Positions 1-7,373 of a DNA stretch of 11,717 nucleotides are shown here, one piece after another. Below the pieces are notes generated by a model. It was not told where the DNA came from. It made no database searches and saw only the letters and a list, made by a program, of their open reading frames with translations. Made by a program: the position numbers and the translations under genes. The stretch is from Bacillota bacterium. GTDB lineage: Bacteria; Bacillota; Clostridia; Lachnospirales; Lachnospiraceae. Within the stretch, counting starts at the first letter, position 1, and every line of letters starts with the position of its first letter. The DNA is taken from positions 1-11,717 of the forward strand of contig JAEWYQ010000036.1 in NCBI GenBank assembly GCA_023395555.1. Direction: 5' to 3'.

Positions 1-1
1 A

Positions 2-79
2 GGCCGGGAACTGTTAAATCTGAGGCTCTATCCATATGCTCCAGGCATTGGAACAATAAGAAATAAAGAAAAAGAGTGA
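2..79 (+). CDS. Possible C-terminal tail of an upstream gene (5' end outside window)
   Basis: One forward frame is open from the window edge for 25 codons and ends in TGA at 77-79, 58 bp before the glmM start. It reads as an ordinary protein tail ending in Asn-Lys-Glu-Lys-Glu. I cannot assign a family. A second frame is also open until TAA at 64-66, so the choice of frame is uncertain and the stretch could be non-coding. Confidence 0.25.
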   Translation, partial: GRELLNLRLYPYAPGIGTIRNKEKE

Positions 80-137
80 TTTCTTGAAATTAACACTTGA
101 CAAGAGGTCACTTCATAACAGAAAGGATTTGAAACAG

Positions 138-1484
138 ATGGGAAAATATTTTGGGACGGATGGATTCCGGGGGGAAGCAAATGTTGATTTAACAGTAATG
201 CATGCATATAAGGTAGGAAGATTCTTAGGGCATTATTACGGAAAGGATCATAAAGCCAATATTGTAATCGGAAAGGATACGCGCCGGAGCAGCTACATGT
301 TCGAATATTCCCTGGTAGCCGGACTCACGGCCAGCGGGGCGGATGTGTATCTGCTCCATGTTACGACGACACCCAGCATCTCCTATGCGGTCCGCACGGA
401 GGGCTTTGACTGCGGTATTATGATTTCTGCCAGCCACAATCCATATTATGATAACGGTATTAAAGTAATTAACGGCAGCGGCTATAAGCTGGAGGCAGAG
501 GTGGAGGAATTAATTGAGGCCTATATTGACAGCGAAACCGATGATATCCCGTTTGCCACCAAGGAGAAGATCGGAAGAACCGTGGATCATGCCATGGGAA
601 GAAACCGTTACATAGGCTACCTGATCTCTCTGGCCACCCGGTCCTTCTCCGGCAGGAAGGTGGGGCTGGACCTGGCCAACGGTGCGGCAACCACCGTTGC
701 AAAGGGGGTATTCGATGCCCTTGGCGCCAAGACCTATGTCATTCACAGTGAGCCGGACGGAACCAATATTAACCGGAACTGCGGATCCACCCATATTGAA
801 CAGCTGCAGAAATACGTGGTGGAGAACGGACTGGATGTGGGCTTTGCATATGACGGCGATGCAGACCGCTGCCTGGCGGTGGATGAAACGGGAGCGATTA
901 TTGACGGGGATATGATTATGTACCTGTGCAGTGTATATATGAAGAAGCGCAACGATCTGAAGGATGATACGGTAGTCACCACCATTATGTCCAATATGGG
1001 ACTTTATAAGGCATTGGATAACAAGGGAATCCGTTATGAAAAAACGGCGGTGGGTGACAAATACGTCTATGAAAATATGATGGCCAACGGTTATTCCATC
1101 GGCGGAGAGCAGTCGGGGCATATTATTTTCAGCAAACATGCCACCACCGGGGACGGTGTCCTGACCTCCCTGAAAATTATGGAGGTTATGCTGGAGAGCA
1201 AGGCTCCCCTGTCCGAGCTGCTGAAGGAAATCACGATTTTCCCCCAGCTGACCATTAACACCAGGGTTCATGACAAGAAAGCCGTGAAAGAGGATGCGGC
1301 GGTTATGAAGGTAGTGGCGGAGGTGGAAAAGGAATTAGGAGATGACGGGCGTATTCTGGTTCGTGAAAGCGGAACGGAGCCGGTAGTTCGTGTCATGGTG
1401 GAGGCAGCTACGGATGAGATCTGCCGCACCCATGCAGAGCGGGTGGTTGATATGATGAAGAAGCAGGGGCATGTGTCTATGTAG
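138..1484 (+). CDS. glmM: Phosphoglucosamine mutase GlmM
   Basis: Predicted cytosolic enzyme that interconverts glucosamine-6-phosphate and glucosamine-1-phosphate, feeding UDP-GlcNAc for peptidoglycan. It is 448 aa, the usual GlmM length. All four alpha-D-phosphohexomutase motifs are visible: the phosphoserine loop SASHNP (catalytic Ser99), the metal loop DGDADR (Asp239, Asp241, Asp243), the sugar-binding loop GGEQSGH (322-328) and the phosphate-binding loop RESGTEP (409-415). The GEQSGH form is typical of GlmM; phosphomannomutases and phosphoglucomutases usually have GEMSGH. The frame stays open upstream to a TTG at 84, but ATG 138 begins the conserved MGKYFGTDGFRG N-terminus and has AAAGGA about 10 nt upstream, so I chose it. 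A role on another hexose phosphate cannot be excluded from sequence alone. I saw no good promoter immediately upstream, so it may be co-transcribed with the preceding gene. Confidence 0.93.
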   Translation: MGKYFGTDGFRGEANVDLTVMHAYKVGRFLGHYYGKDHKANIVIGKDTRRSSYMFEYSLVAGLTASGADVYLLHVTTTPSISYAVRTEGFDCGIMISASHNPYYDNGIKVINGSGYKLEAEVEELIEAYIDSETDDIPFATKEKIGRTVDHAMGRNRYIGYLISLATRSFSGRKVGLDLANGAATTVAKGVFDALGAKTYVIHSEPDGTNINRNCGSTHIEQLQKYVVENGLDVGFAYDGDADRCLAVDETGAIIDGDMIMYLCSVYMKKRNDLKDDTVVTTIMSNMGLYKALDNKGIRYEKTAVGDKYVYENMMANGYSIGGEQSGHIIFSKHATTGDGVLTSLKIMEVMLESKAPLSELLKEITIFPQLTINTRVHDKKAVKEDAAVMKVVAEVEKELGDDGRILVRESGTEPVVRVMVEAATDEICRTHAERVVDMMKKQGHVSM

Positions 1485-1492
1485 AAATTTAT

Positions 1493-1523
1493 GGTTATCG
1501 CTCAATCGGCAAGTAACCTTTCC
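1493..1523 (+). terminator. Weak candidate terminator after glmM
   Basis: GGTTA (1493-1497) pairs with TAACC (1514-1518). An inner GCT/GGC stem (1500-1502 with 1508-1510) surrounds a CAATC loop. TTTCCTT follows, which is a poor U-tract. The stem is short and interrupted, so read-through into tig is plausible. Confidence 0.25.
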
Positions 1524-1556
1524 TTGTCAAAAAAATAAGAATAAATAAGAATAGTA

Positions 1557-1585
1557 TTTACAGAATGGGTATGTTATAATATACT
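1557..1585 (+). promoter_or_regulatory. tig promoter with two overlapping -10 boxes
   Basis: TTTACA (1557-1562, 5/6 to TTGACA) is 17 nt from TATACT (1580-1585, 5/6 to TATAAT), a near-consensus housekeeping promoter. Overlapping it is a perfect extended -10, TGTTATAAT (1572-1580), which lacks a well-placed -35. Transcription would start near 1587-1592, leaving a leader of roughly 155-160 nt before tig. A further TATAAT at 1631-1636, with TGGATA 17 nt upstream (1608-1613), may be a weaker second promoter. Confidence 0.7.
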
Positions 1586-1682
1586 AATGTCAAAATATCT
1601 GCCGATATGGATACAGAAGCGCTTTGCGGGTATAATCAAAAAGGAACAGAATGGCAGACGACAGTATGATACAGCATAAGCT

Positions 1683-1726
1683 GGGGACTTTCCCCGGGAA
1701 ATAATAACAGGGATGAAATCGTCCCC
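1683..1726 (+). promoter_or_regulatory. tig leader: competing hairpins next to the ribosome binding site
   Basis: Two local hairpins are possible: GGGGA (1683-1687) with TCCCC (1691-1695), and GGGATG (1710-1715) with CGTCCC (1720-1725) around an AAAT loop. Alternatively GGGGAC (1683-1688) pairs perfectly with GTCCCC (1721-1726), which excludes both. The structures end 8 nt before the AGGAGGA ribosome binding site (1734-1740). The pairings are visible in the sequence; a regulatory role is inference. It matches no riboswitch class I recognise. Confidence 0.4.
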
Positions 1727-1746
1727 AAATACTAGGAGGATTTAAA

Positions 1747-3027
1747 ATGAGTTTACAGGTTGAGAAATTAGAGAAGAACATGGCAAAGCTTACGATAGAG
1801 GCTTCCGCTGAAGAGTTTGAAGCTGCAATAGAGAAGGCTTACCATAAGAATAAGGGCAAGATCAATGTCCAGGGCTTCCGTAAGGGCAAGGCCCCCCGCA
1901 GCATCATTGAGAAGATGTACGGCGCGGGCATTTTCTATGAGGATGCCGCCAATGAAGTAATTCCCGGGGCATATGAGAAGGCAGCCGAGGAGAGCGGCCT
2001 TGAGATCGTATCCAGACCGGAGATCGATGTGGTTCAGATTGAGAAGGGCAAGCCTTTTATCTTTACTGCGGAGGTGGCTTTAAAGCCGGAGGTTACCCTG
2101 GGCAGCTATAAGGGCATCGAGGTAGAGAAGAAGGAAGCAGAAGTGACCGAAGAGGAGGTCATGGCTCAGATAAACAAAGAGCGTGAGCAGAACTCCAGAA
2201 CCATTTCTGTGGAAGACAGACCGGTGCAGGATGGAGATATCGCAGTCATTGATTACGAAGGCTTTGTGGACGGGGTTGCATTTGAAGGCGGCAAAGCTGA
2301 GAATTATTCTCTGACCATCGGCTCCCATTCCTTTATCGACACCTTTGAGGAGCAGCTGATCGGTAAGAACGCAGGGGAAGAGGCGGAAGTGGGTGTTACC
2401 TTCCCGGCAGAGTACCATGCCGCGGAGCTGGCAGGAAAGCCCGCATTATTTAAGGTTACGGTCAAGGAAATCAAAGTAAAAGAGCTTCCTGAGCTGGATG
2501 ATGATTTTGCACAGGATGTATCCGAATTTGATACCTTGGATGAATATAAAGAGAATATCAAGGCTACAATTAAGGAAAACAAAGAGAAGGATCTGAAGAC
2601 AGCCAGAGAAAACGAGATAGTGGATAAGATTATCGAGGGAGCTGTTATGGAGATTCCCGAGCCCATGATTGACGGCCAGGTAAAACAGATGGCGGAGGAT
2701 TTTGCACAGAGAGTACAGTACCAGGGTCTTTCCATCGAGCAGTATTTCCAGTTCACCGGAATGGATTCCAGGAAGTTCCTGGAGAGCTTACGTCCCCAGG
2801 CGCTGAAGAGAATCCAGAGCAGACTGGTGCTGGAAGCAATCGCGAAGGCAGAGCAGATCCAGGTATCCGATGAGGAACTGGAGAAGGAAATGGAGAATAT
2901 GGCCTCCATGTATCAGATGGAAGCAGATAAATTAAAGGAATTAATCGGTGAGAAGGAAAAAGAGCAGATGAAGGCTGACATTGCCGTTCAGAAAGCCGTT
3001 GATCTTGTGGTTGCTGAGGCGAAGTAG
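1747..3027 (+). CDS. tig: Trigger factor (ribosome-associated chaperone)
   Basis: Predicted trigger factor, which binds ribosomal protein L23 at the exit tunnel, shields nascent chains and has peptidyl-prolyl isomerase activity. It has 426 aa, a normal length. The N-terminal ribosome-binding domain (about 1-145) carries the signature GFRKGKAP at 43-50. The FKBP-type isomerase domain spans about 155-245 (from VQDGDIAVIDYEG to LFKVTVKEIK). The rest is the charged, helical C-terminal chaperone domain. The start is secure: AGGAGGA (1734-1740) lies 6 nt before ATG. It is followed 146 bp downstream by clpP and clpX, the classic tig-clpP-clpX arrangement that places folding and degradation of new proteins together. 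The promoter at 1557-1585 lets it be expressed independently of glmM. Confidence 0.96.
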   Translation: MSLQVEKLEKNMAKLTIEASAEEFEAAIEKAYHKNKGKINVQGFRKGKAPRSIIEKMYGAGIFYEDAANEVIPGAYEKAAEESGLEIVSRPEIDVVQIEKGKPFIFTAEVALKPEVTLGSYKGIEVEKKEAEVTEEEVMAQINKEREQNSRTISVEDRPVQDGDIAVIDYEGFVDGVAFEGGKAENYSLTIGSHSFIDTFEEQLIGKNAGEEAEVGVTFPAEYHAAELAGKPALFKVTVKEIKVKELPELDDDFAQDVSEFDTLDEYKENIKATIKENKEKDLKTARENEIVDKIIEGAVMEIPEPMIDGQVKQMAEDFAQRVQYQGLSIEQYFQFTGMDSRKFLESLRPQALKRIQSRLVLEAIAKAEQIQVSDEELEKEMENMASMYQMEADKLKELIGEKEKEQMKADIAVQKAVDLVVAEAK

Positions 3028-3028
3028 T

Positions 3029-3133
3029 GTGAATTGTTGAACGGTACAATTCGCATAGAAAGAGTTTTAAAATGAAAACCATTGGAATTTCATTCTGAAT
3101 TTCTTTCGGGTTTTGCGTCGCCGCAGAACGGCG
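3029..3133 (+). promoter_or_regulatory. Three consecutive hairpins between tig and clpP
   Basis: Hairpin 1: GTGAATTGT (3029-3037) with ACAATTCGC (3046-3054), 9 bp including one G-U, 8-nt loop. Hairpin 2: AATGAAA (3071-3077) with TTTCATT (3088-3094), 7 bp around a 10-nt loop. Hairpin 3: CGCCG (3119-3123) with CGGCG (3129-3133), 5-nt loop. None is directly followed by a T-run, so none is a textbook intrinsic terminator. TATAAA at 3139-3144 is a possible -10 but has no convincing -35. They could be RNA-processing or attenuation elements that set Tig:ClpP stoichiometry (inference). Confidence 0.4.
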
Positions 3134-3173
3134 GAATGTATAAACTACAGCAATTAAAAAGGAGGATAACGAT

Positions 3174-3755
3174 ATGAGTTTAGTGCCTTATGTTATTGAA
3201 CAGACCAGTCGTGGCGAGAGAAGCTACGATATTTATTCCAGATTATTAAAGGAAAGAATTATTTTCCTTGGAGAAGAAGTAAATGATGTTACCGCCAGCC
3301 TGATCGTGGCCCAGATGCTGTTTCTGGAGTCGGAGGATCCGGGCAAGGATATCAGCTTCTATATTAACAGCCCCGGCGGGTCGGTAACCGCGGGTATGGC
3401 AATCTATGACACAATGAATTACATCAAATGTGATGTTTCCACTATTTGTATCGGTATGGCGGCCAGCATGGGTGCATTCCTGTTAGCGGGAGGCACGAAG
3501 GGCAAGAGATTCGCCCTTCCCAATGCGGAGGTGATGATCCACCAGCCCTCCGGCGGAGCCAGAGGCCAGGCCACTGATATCAAGATCGTGGCGGATAACA
3601 TCATCAAGACCAGGAAAAAGCTCAATGAAATCCTGGCGAAGAACACAGGAAAGCCTCTTGAGGTCATTGAGGTTGATACAGAGAGAGATCATTATATGAG
3701 TGCTGAGGAAGCGAAGGAGTACGGGATTATCGACGGCATTTTTGTGAGCAGATAA
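3174..3755 (+). CDS. clpP: ATP-dependent Clp protease proteolytic subunit ClpP
   Basis: Predicted serine peptidase forming the tetradecameric proteolytic chamber that degrades substrates unfolded by ClpX or another Clp ATPase. It has 193 aa, typical for ClpP. The catalytic triad is visible: Ser98 in [10 protein letters not shown], His123 in MIHQPSGG and Asp172 in ERDHYMS. The YINSPGGSV strand-turn (63-71) and the hydrophobic-pocket region are also conserved. ATG follows GGAGG (3161-3165) by 8 nt. clpX starts 51 bp downstream, indicating co-expression of the two ClpXP subunits. I found no CtsR tandem heptads upstream, so control by CtsR is not indicated here. Confidence 0.97.
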   Translation: MSLVPYVIEQTSRGERSYDIYSRLLKERIIFLGEEVNDVTASLIVAQMLFLESEDPGKDISFYINSPGGSVTAGMAIYDTMNYIKCDVSTICIGMAASMGAFLLAGGTKGKRFALPNAEVMIHQPSGGARGQATDIKIVADNIIKTRKKLNEILAKNTGKPLEVIEVDTERDHYMSAEEAKEYGIIDGIFVSR

Positions 3756-3806
3756 TTTGGTGTCACCCGAAAGCTTTACCAGGCGGAGAGAAGAGGTGAT
3801 AAAGCA

Positions 3807-5102
3807 GTGGCAGGAAAAGTAGAAGACAGAAAGCCGTTGAGATGTTCTTTTTGCAATAAAACACAGGATCAGGTCCGCAAGCTGATTGCAGGTCCGGGAG
3901 TTTATATCTGTGATGAGTGTATTGAGATCTGCAGCGAAATCATTGAAGAGGAATTCGATGGTGAGCCGGTTGTCAACAGCGATATTAATTTATTAAAACC
4001 CACGGAGATTAAGGCATTTCTGGATCAGCATGCCATAGGGCAGGATGAAGCCAAGAAGGTGCTTGCTGTTTCTGTGTATAATCATTATAAAAGGGTGCTT
4101 GCAGAAAAGGATTTGGATGTAGAGCTGCAAAAGAGCAATATTCTTATGATCGGGCCTACGGGTTCCGGTAAGACCTATCTTGCCCAGACCCTGGCAAAAT
4201 TATTGAATGTACCCTTTGCCATCGCAGATGCCACCGCATTGACCGAAGCAGGTTATGTGGGTGAGGATGTGGAGAACATCCTGTTAAAGATTATTCAGGC
4301 GGCGGATTTTGATATCGAGCGTGCGGAATATGGCATTATTTACATTGATGAGATAGATAAGATTACGAGAAAATCAGAGAATACCTCCATTACCAGAGAT
4401 GTATCCGGTGAGGGAGTACAGCAGGCATTGCTGAAGATTCTGGAAGGCACCGTAGCTTCGGTTCCTCCTCAGGGCGGCAGGAAGCATCCCCACCAGGAAT
4501 TCATCCAGATTGACACTACCAATATATTATTCATCTGCGGCGGAGCCTTTGACGGGTTGGAGAAAATCATTGAGGGACGTATCGGACAGAAGTCCATCGG
4601 CTTCAATGCACAGATCGCCGAGAAGGAAAAAAGGAATGTGGGTGAGCTGTTTCGTCAGGTAATGCCCCAGGATTTGATTAAATTCGGTCTGATTCCGGAG
4701 TTCGTAGGGCGTGTTCCCGTTACGGTAGCCCTGGATATGCTGGATGAGGCGGCGCTGATTCAGATTCTTACCCAGCCGAAGAATGCCATTACAAAGCAGT
4801 ACAAGAAGTTGTTCGAGCTGGATGGCGTGGAGCTGGAATTTGATGAGGGTGCCCTGGAAGAGATTGCAAAGCAGTCCTTTAAGAGAAAGATCGGTGCCAG
4901 AGGATTGCGTGCCATCATAGAAAAGGCGATGATGGATACCATGTACAGCATTCCTTCGGAAGCCAGAGCAGTCAAATGCATTATCACCAGGGAAGCGGTT
5001 CTTGGAACAGAGCAGCCGGTGATTGTGCTCTCAGATGATACGGTTGCAAGAAAGCCGATTGCAAAGCGCAGTTCCAAGAGAAGCCACGATGAAATAGCAT
5101 AG
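3807..5102 (+). CDS. clpX: ClpX, ATPase/unfoldase subunit of ClpXP
   Basis: Predicted AAA+ hexameric unfoldase that recognises tagged proteins and threads them into ClpP. It has 431 aa. Features in order: N-terminal zinc-binding domain with Cys13, Cys16, Cys35 and Cys38; Walker A GPTGSGKT (116-123); pore-1 loop GYVG (149-152); Walker B ending IDEID (Asp181, Glu182); pore-2 RKH loop (225-227); the IGF loop (264-266) that docks on ClpP; and the sensor-2 motif GARGLR (363-368). The presence of IGF agrees with clpP next door. Translation appears to start at GTG 3807, six nt after AGAGGTGAT; it places the zinc domain at the normal distance from the N-terminus. The gene that follows is engB, not lon. 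Confidence 0.96.
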   Translation: MAGKVEDRKPLRCSFCNKTQDQVRKLIAGPGVYICDECIEICSEIIEEEFDGEPVVNSDINLLKPTEIKAFLDQHAIGQDEAKKVLAVSVYNHYKRVLAEKDLDVELQKSNILMIGPTGSGKTYLAQTLAKLLNVPFAIADATALTEAGYVGEDVENILLKIIQAADFDIERAEYGIIYIDEIDKITRKSENTSITRDVSGEGVQQALLKILEGTVASVPPQGGRKHPHQEFIQIDTTNILFICGGAFDGLEKIIEGRIGQKSIGFNAQIAEKEKRNVGELFRQVMPQDLIKFGLIPEFVGRVPVTVALDMLDEAALIQILTQPKNAITKQYKKLFELDGVELEFDEGALEEIAKQSFKRKIGARGLRAIIEKAMMDTMYSIPSEARAVKCIITREAVLGTEQPVIVLSDDTVARKPIAKRSSKRSHDEIA

Positions 5103-5109
5103 AGTTGAA

Positions 5110-5173
5110 ATGCCGGGAAGGCATGTTATAAGGGGGCGTTGCGAATTGTATTACTACATTTGCATTGCCCCCT
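5110..5173 (+). repeat. Hairpin pair with a large imperfect inverted repeat between clpX and engB
   Basis: A small hairpin ATGCC (5110-5114)/GGCAT (5120-5124) is followed by a long one. Positions 5131-5146 (AGGGGGCGTTGCGAAT) pair with 5158-5173 (ATTTGCATTGCCCCCT) with a single T-T mismatch and two G-U pairs around an 11-nt loop. Flanking TATA/TATA can extend the base. The tail TGTTATATTT is U-rich but interrupted. It may terminate or stabilise the clpX mRNA 3' end, or act as an engB leader element. It covers an in-frame TTG at 5165, which argues against that codon as the engB start. Confidence 0.5.
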
Positions 5174-5209
5174 GTTATATTTGCCGAAGGACAGAATGGA
5201 GGTAGTGAG

Positions 5210-5833
5210 TTGGTAATAAAAAGTGTAAATCTGGAGACGGTGTGCGGAATTACGAGTGCATTGCCGGAGAATGAGATGCCGGAGGTGGCATTTGCGGGTA
5301 AATCCAATGTGGGTAAGTCCTCTCTGATCAATGCCCTTATGAATCGCAAATCCCTGGCCAGAACCTCGTCCCAGCCGGGGAAGACGCAGACAATTAATTT
5401 CTATAATATTAATGAGGCTCTTTATTACGTGGATCTGCCGGGATATGGCTATGCCAGGGTATCCGGTGTGACAAGGGAAAAGTGGGGTAAGATGATTGAG
5501 AAATATCTCAAAACCTCGAAACAGCTGAAAATGGTATTTCTGCTGCTTGACATACGGCATGAGCCTTCCGCCAATGATAAGAGTATGTACGATTGGATTG
5601 TATATCAGGGCTTTCATCCGGTGATCATAGCGACAAAGCTGGACAAGATCAACCGCAGCCAGATCCAGAAGCAGGTCAAAGTGATTCGGGAGGGGCTCCA
5701 GGTGGTTCCGGGGACAAAGATTTTCCCTTTCTCCGCCGCATCAAAGCAAGGCCGGGAGGAGATATGGAACTGCATTGAAGAGATTTGCTTCCCTCCTCAG
5801 GAGCTTGTACAGGAGCCCGGACAGGAAGAGTAA
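5210..5833 (+). CDS. engB: Ribosome-assembly GTPase EngB (YsxC/YihA)
   Basis: Predicted essential GTPase of the TRAFAC EngB family, acting in late large-subunit ribosome assembly. Counting from TTG 5210 it has 207 aa, near the family norm. G1 is GKSNVGKS (30-37), the switch region is PGKTQTINF (56-64), G3 is DLPG (75-78), G4 TKLD (142-145) and G5 SAAS (175-178). The start is set by a strong ribosome binding site, GGAGGT (5198-5203), 6 nt before TTG 5210. The frame continues up to TTG 5165, but that codon lies inside a large hairpin and has no binding site; the extra 15 residues are not EngB-like. The C-terminal tail is Glu/Gln/Pro-rich. It ends 47 bp from the convergent DUF4364 gene. Confidence 0.94.
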   Translation: MVIKSVNLETVCGITSALPENEMPEVAFAGKSNVGKSSLINALMNRKSLARTSSQPGKTQTINFYNINEALYYVDLPGYGYARVSGVTREKWGKMIEKYLKTSKQLKMVFLLLDIRHEPSANDKSMYDWIVYQGFHPVIIATKLDKINRSQIQKQVKVIREGLQVVPGTKIFPFSAASKQGREEIWNCIEEICFPPQELVQEPGQEE

Positions 5834-5838
5834 TTCCG

Positions 5839-5871
5839 GCGGATATCCGCGGCCTTCGGACACAAAGGCTG
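5839..5871. repeat. Inverted repeats between convergent engB and DUF4364 genes
   Basis: GCGGATATCCGC (5839-5850) is a perfect 12-bp palindrome. Next to it CGGCCTT (5850-5856) pairs with AAGGCTG (5865-5871), 7 bp with one G-U around an 8-nt loop. The two structures share one base. They sit in the only non-coding stretch between two converging genes, so they probably help end transcription from both sides, but neither has a T-run on either strand. Confidence 0.35.
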
Positions 5872-5880
5872 GCGCGGCAT

Positions 5881-6396
5881 CTATAATAGAGCGGACATCA
5901 GATAGGCGTAAATATCGGAGCTTTTTTCCTTCCAGTTGTTGCACAGGCTGGCGGCTTCCTCCTCGGTGGGTACCAGCAGGGTCAGATCAATAATGGGTGA
6001 CTCCCGCTCCACAACGCTGAGATGTGCTGCAAACTCTCCTTTCCTGACCTGATAGAAATCCGCCAGGGTGGAGACTTCTTCCTGAAGCTCATACTTGTTC
6101 TCCTGAAGATAGGTTTCGATATCCTCCTTGATTCCGGAAGAAATCATATGATCAAAGAGAAGCAGAGTTTCCTTTCCGCTGTCCGTGATCCGGTACATGG
6201 TGCTGTTCCGGATGGTCCTTGTGTCAATATAGGCATCGTCAATCAGCTCCGAGAGTGCTCTCTGGATATTAAAATAATTCGTATATTCCTTCTCCAGAAT
6301 AAATGCGGTCAGCTGTGCATTCGTCAGGGGGAAGTTCACTCGGCTGAGGATGTAGAGTATCATAAGCTTATATAACATAAAGGTATCAGACTGCAT
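5881..6396 (-). CDS. DUF4364 family protein, predicted winged-helix
   Basis: A 171-aa protein I assign to DUF4364, a family of unknown function found largely in Clostridia. Its N-terminal part (about 1-80) reads like a winged-helix module: a helix MLYKLMILYILSRV, a segment PLTNAQLTAFILEKEYTNYF, then IQRALSELIDDAYI and a wing with TIRNSTMYRITDSGKE. That pattern resembles PadR/MarR-like regulators. The C-terminal half is acidic and ends in a beta-rich segment plus a predicted helix. No membrane segment or catalytic motif is visible. ATG 6396 is preferred over an in-frame ATG at 6414 because AAGGAGGT (6402-6409, minus strand) lies 5 nt before it. It is the last gene of the malic-enzyme operon, 36 bp after the radical SAM gene. 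DNA binding and target genes are unknown. Confidence 0.8.
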   Translation of the reverse strand: MQSDTFMLYKLMILYILSRVNFPLTNAQLTAFILEKEYTNYFNIQRALSELIDDAYIDTRTIRNSTMYRITDSGKETLLLFDHMISSGIKEDIETYLQENKYELQEEVSTLADFYQVRKGEFAAHLSVVERESPIIDLTLLVPTEEEAASLCNNWKEKSSDIYAYLMSALL

Positions 6397-6432
6397 GGTA
6401 GACCTCCTTAACATAATACAGGGAATGAAGTG

Positions 6433-7368
6433 TCAGATATCTGCGTATTTTCCCTGATAGGTATCTCTTTCCTTCATCTGGCTGTGAATCCGGTTCAGAA
6501 CCAATTTCTTATTACGGCTCCAGACAGGAGACAGCAGCAGTTTGCCCGGCCCGTCTCCGGTAATGCGGTGGATCACCAAATTCTTTGGAAGACGTTCGAG
6601 GCAGCAGATAACAATGTCAACATATTCCTCCAGCGACATGGAAGGCTCCAGGCGGCCTTCCTCATAGAGCTGTCCAAGATCCGTTCCCTTTAATATATGC
6701 AGCAGCTGCAGCTTAATTCCTTGAATTGGGAGCCTGGACAGATATTCCATAGTTTTTAACATATCATGTTTTGACTCCTTTGGCAAGCCCAGAATTGTAT
6801 GGACAATGATCGGAATGCCGCGGGAATGCAGAAGGTTTACGGAAGCTTCAAATACGGGAAGGGGATATCCGCGTCGTATAAAGGCGGCGGTTTCCTCATG
6901 AATGGTCTGGAGGCCCAGCTCAATCCATACCGGTTTTATCTGAGACAGTTCGGCCAGCAATTGGCAGATCTCGGTACCGAGACAGTCCGGCCGGGTTGCG
7001 ATGGATAGCAGAACAATCTCCGGCTGCAGAATGGCCTCCAGGAAAATCCCGCGCAGATATTCCACAGGCGCATAGGTGTTGGTGTAAGCCTGAAAATAAG
7101 CGATATAGCCTGCTTCCTCCGGGCCGGCGATTTTACGGGCTACCTGCTGTTTGGCCTCCCGGATCTGGTCTGTAATGCTGGAGCGGGGTGCGGCGGCATA
7201 GTCCCCCGAGCCGCCCTGGGAGCAGAAGATGCATCCCCGGTTGTCCAGGGTTCCGTCCCGGTTGGGACAGGTCATTCCCCCGTCCAGGGAAAGCTTATAA
7301 ACCTTTCTTCCGTAAATCTTCTTTAATTCATAATCCAGAGAATGATATCTCTTCTGATCCCACATCAT
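6433..7368 (-). CDS. TIGR01212/YhcC-YtqA family radical SAM protein (MnmL-like)
   Basis: 311-aa radical SAM enzyme. The [4Fe-4S]-binding cysteines are Cys34, Cys46 and Cys49, a C-x11-C-x2-C spacing characteristic of the YhcC/YtqA (Elp3-like) group rather than the classic CxxxCxxC. Conserved segments include SLDGGMTCPNRDG, YFQAYTNTYAP, LSIATRPDC, WIELGLQT and the GDGPGKLLL region near the C-terminus. The YtqA subgroup has been reported to act in synthesis of mnm5s2U at the tRNA wobble position in Bacillus subtilis and Streptococcus mutans (named MnmL), working with the methylase MnmM. Whether this protein belongs to that subgroup or to the YhcC one I cannot decide by eye. No mnmM-like gene lies in the window. 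Its ATG is 5 bp after the malic-enzyme stop and its ribosome binding site (AGAAGG) overlaps that gene's last codons, suggesting translational coupling. Confidence 0.88.
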   Translation of the reverse strand: MMWDQKRYHSLDYELKKIYGRKVYKLSLDGGMTCPNRDGTLDNRGCIFCSQGGSGDYAAAPRSSITDQIREAKQQVARKIAGPEEAGYIAYFQAYTNTYAPVEYLRGIFLEAILQPEIVLLSIATRPDCLGTEICQLLAELSQIKPVWIELGLQTIHEETAAFIRRGYPLPVFEASVNLLHSRGIPIIVHTILGLPKESKHDMLKTMEYLSRLPIQGIKLQLLHILKGTDLGQLYEEGRLEPSMSLEEYVDIVICCLERLPKNLVIHRITGDGPGKLLLSPVWSRNKKLVLNRIHSQMKERDTYQGKYADI

Positions 7369-7373
7369 ATTGG

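Noticed and set aside
97..125. TTGACA at 97-102 as a glmM promoter
   Set aside because: The hexamer is perfect but no acceptable -10 lies 16-18 nt downstream, and any start site would fall at or beyond the glmM ribosome binding site.
510..1271. 253-codon minus-strand open frame inside glmM
   Set aside because: It lies wholly within the conserved GlmM coding region. It is an antisense shadow without a binding site or recognisable protein.
1607..1669. 20-codon ATG frame in the tig leader as a possible leader peptide
   Set aside because: No ribosome binding site upstream and no run of regulatory codons.
1520..1746. CtsR or HrcA (CIRCE) operator upstream of tig/clpP
   Set aside because: Single TGTCAAA-like stretches occur near 1526 and 1588, but the tandem heptad of CtsR and the CIRCE palindrome are absent here and upstream of clpP.
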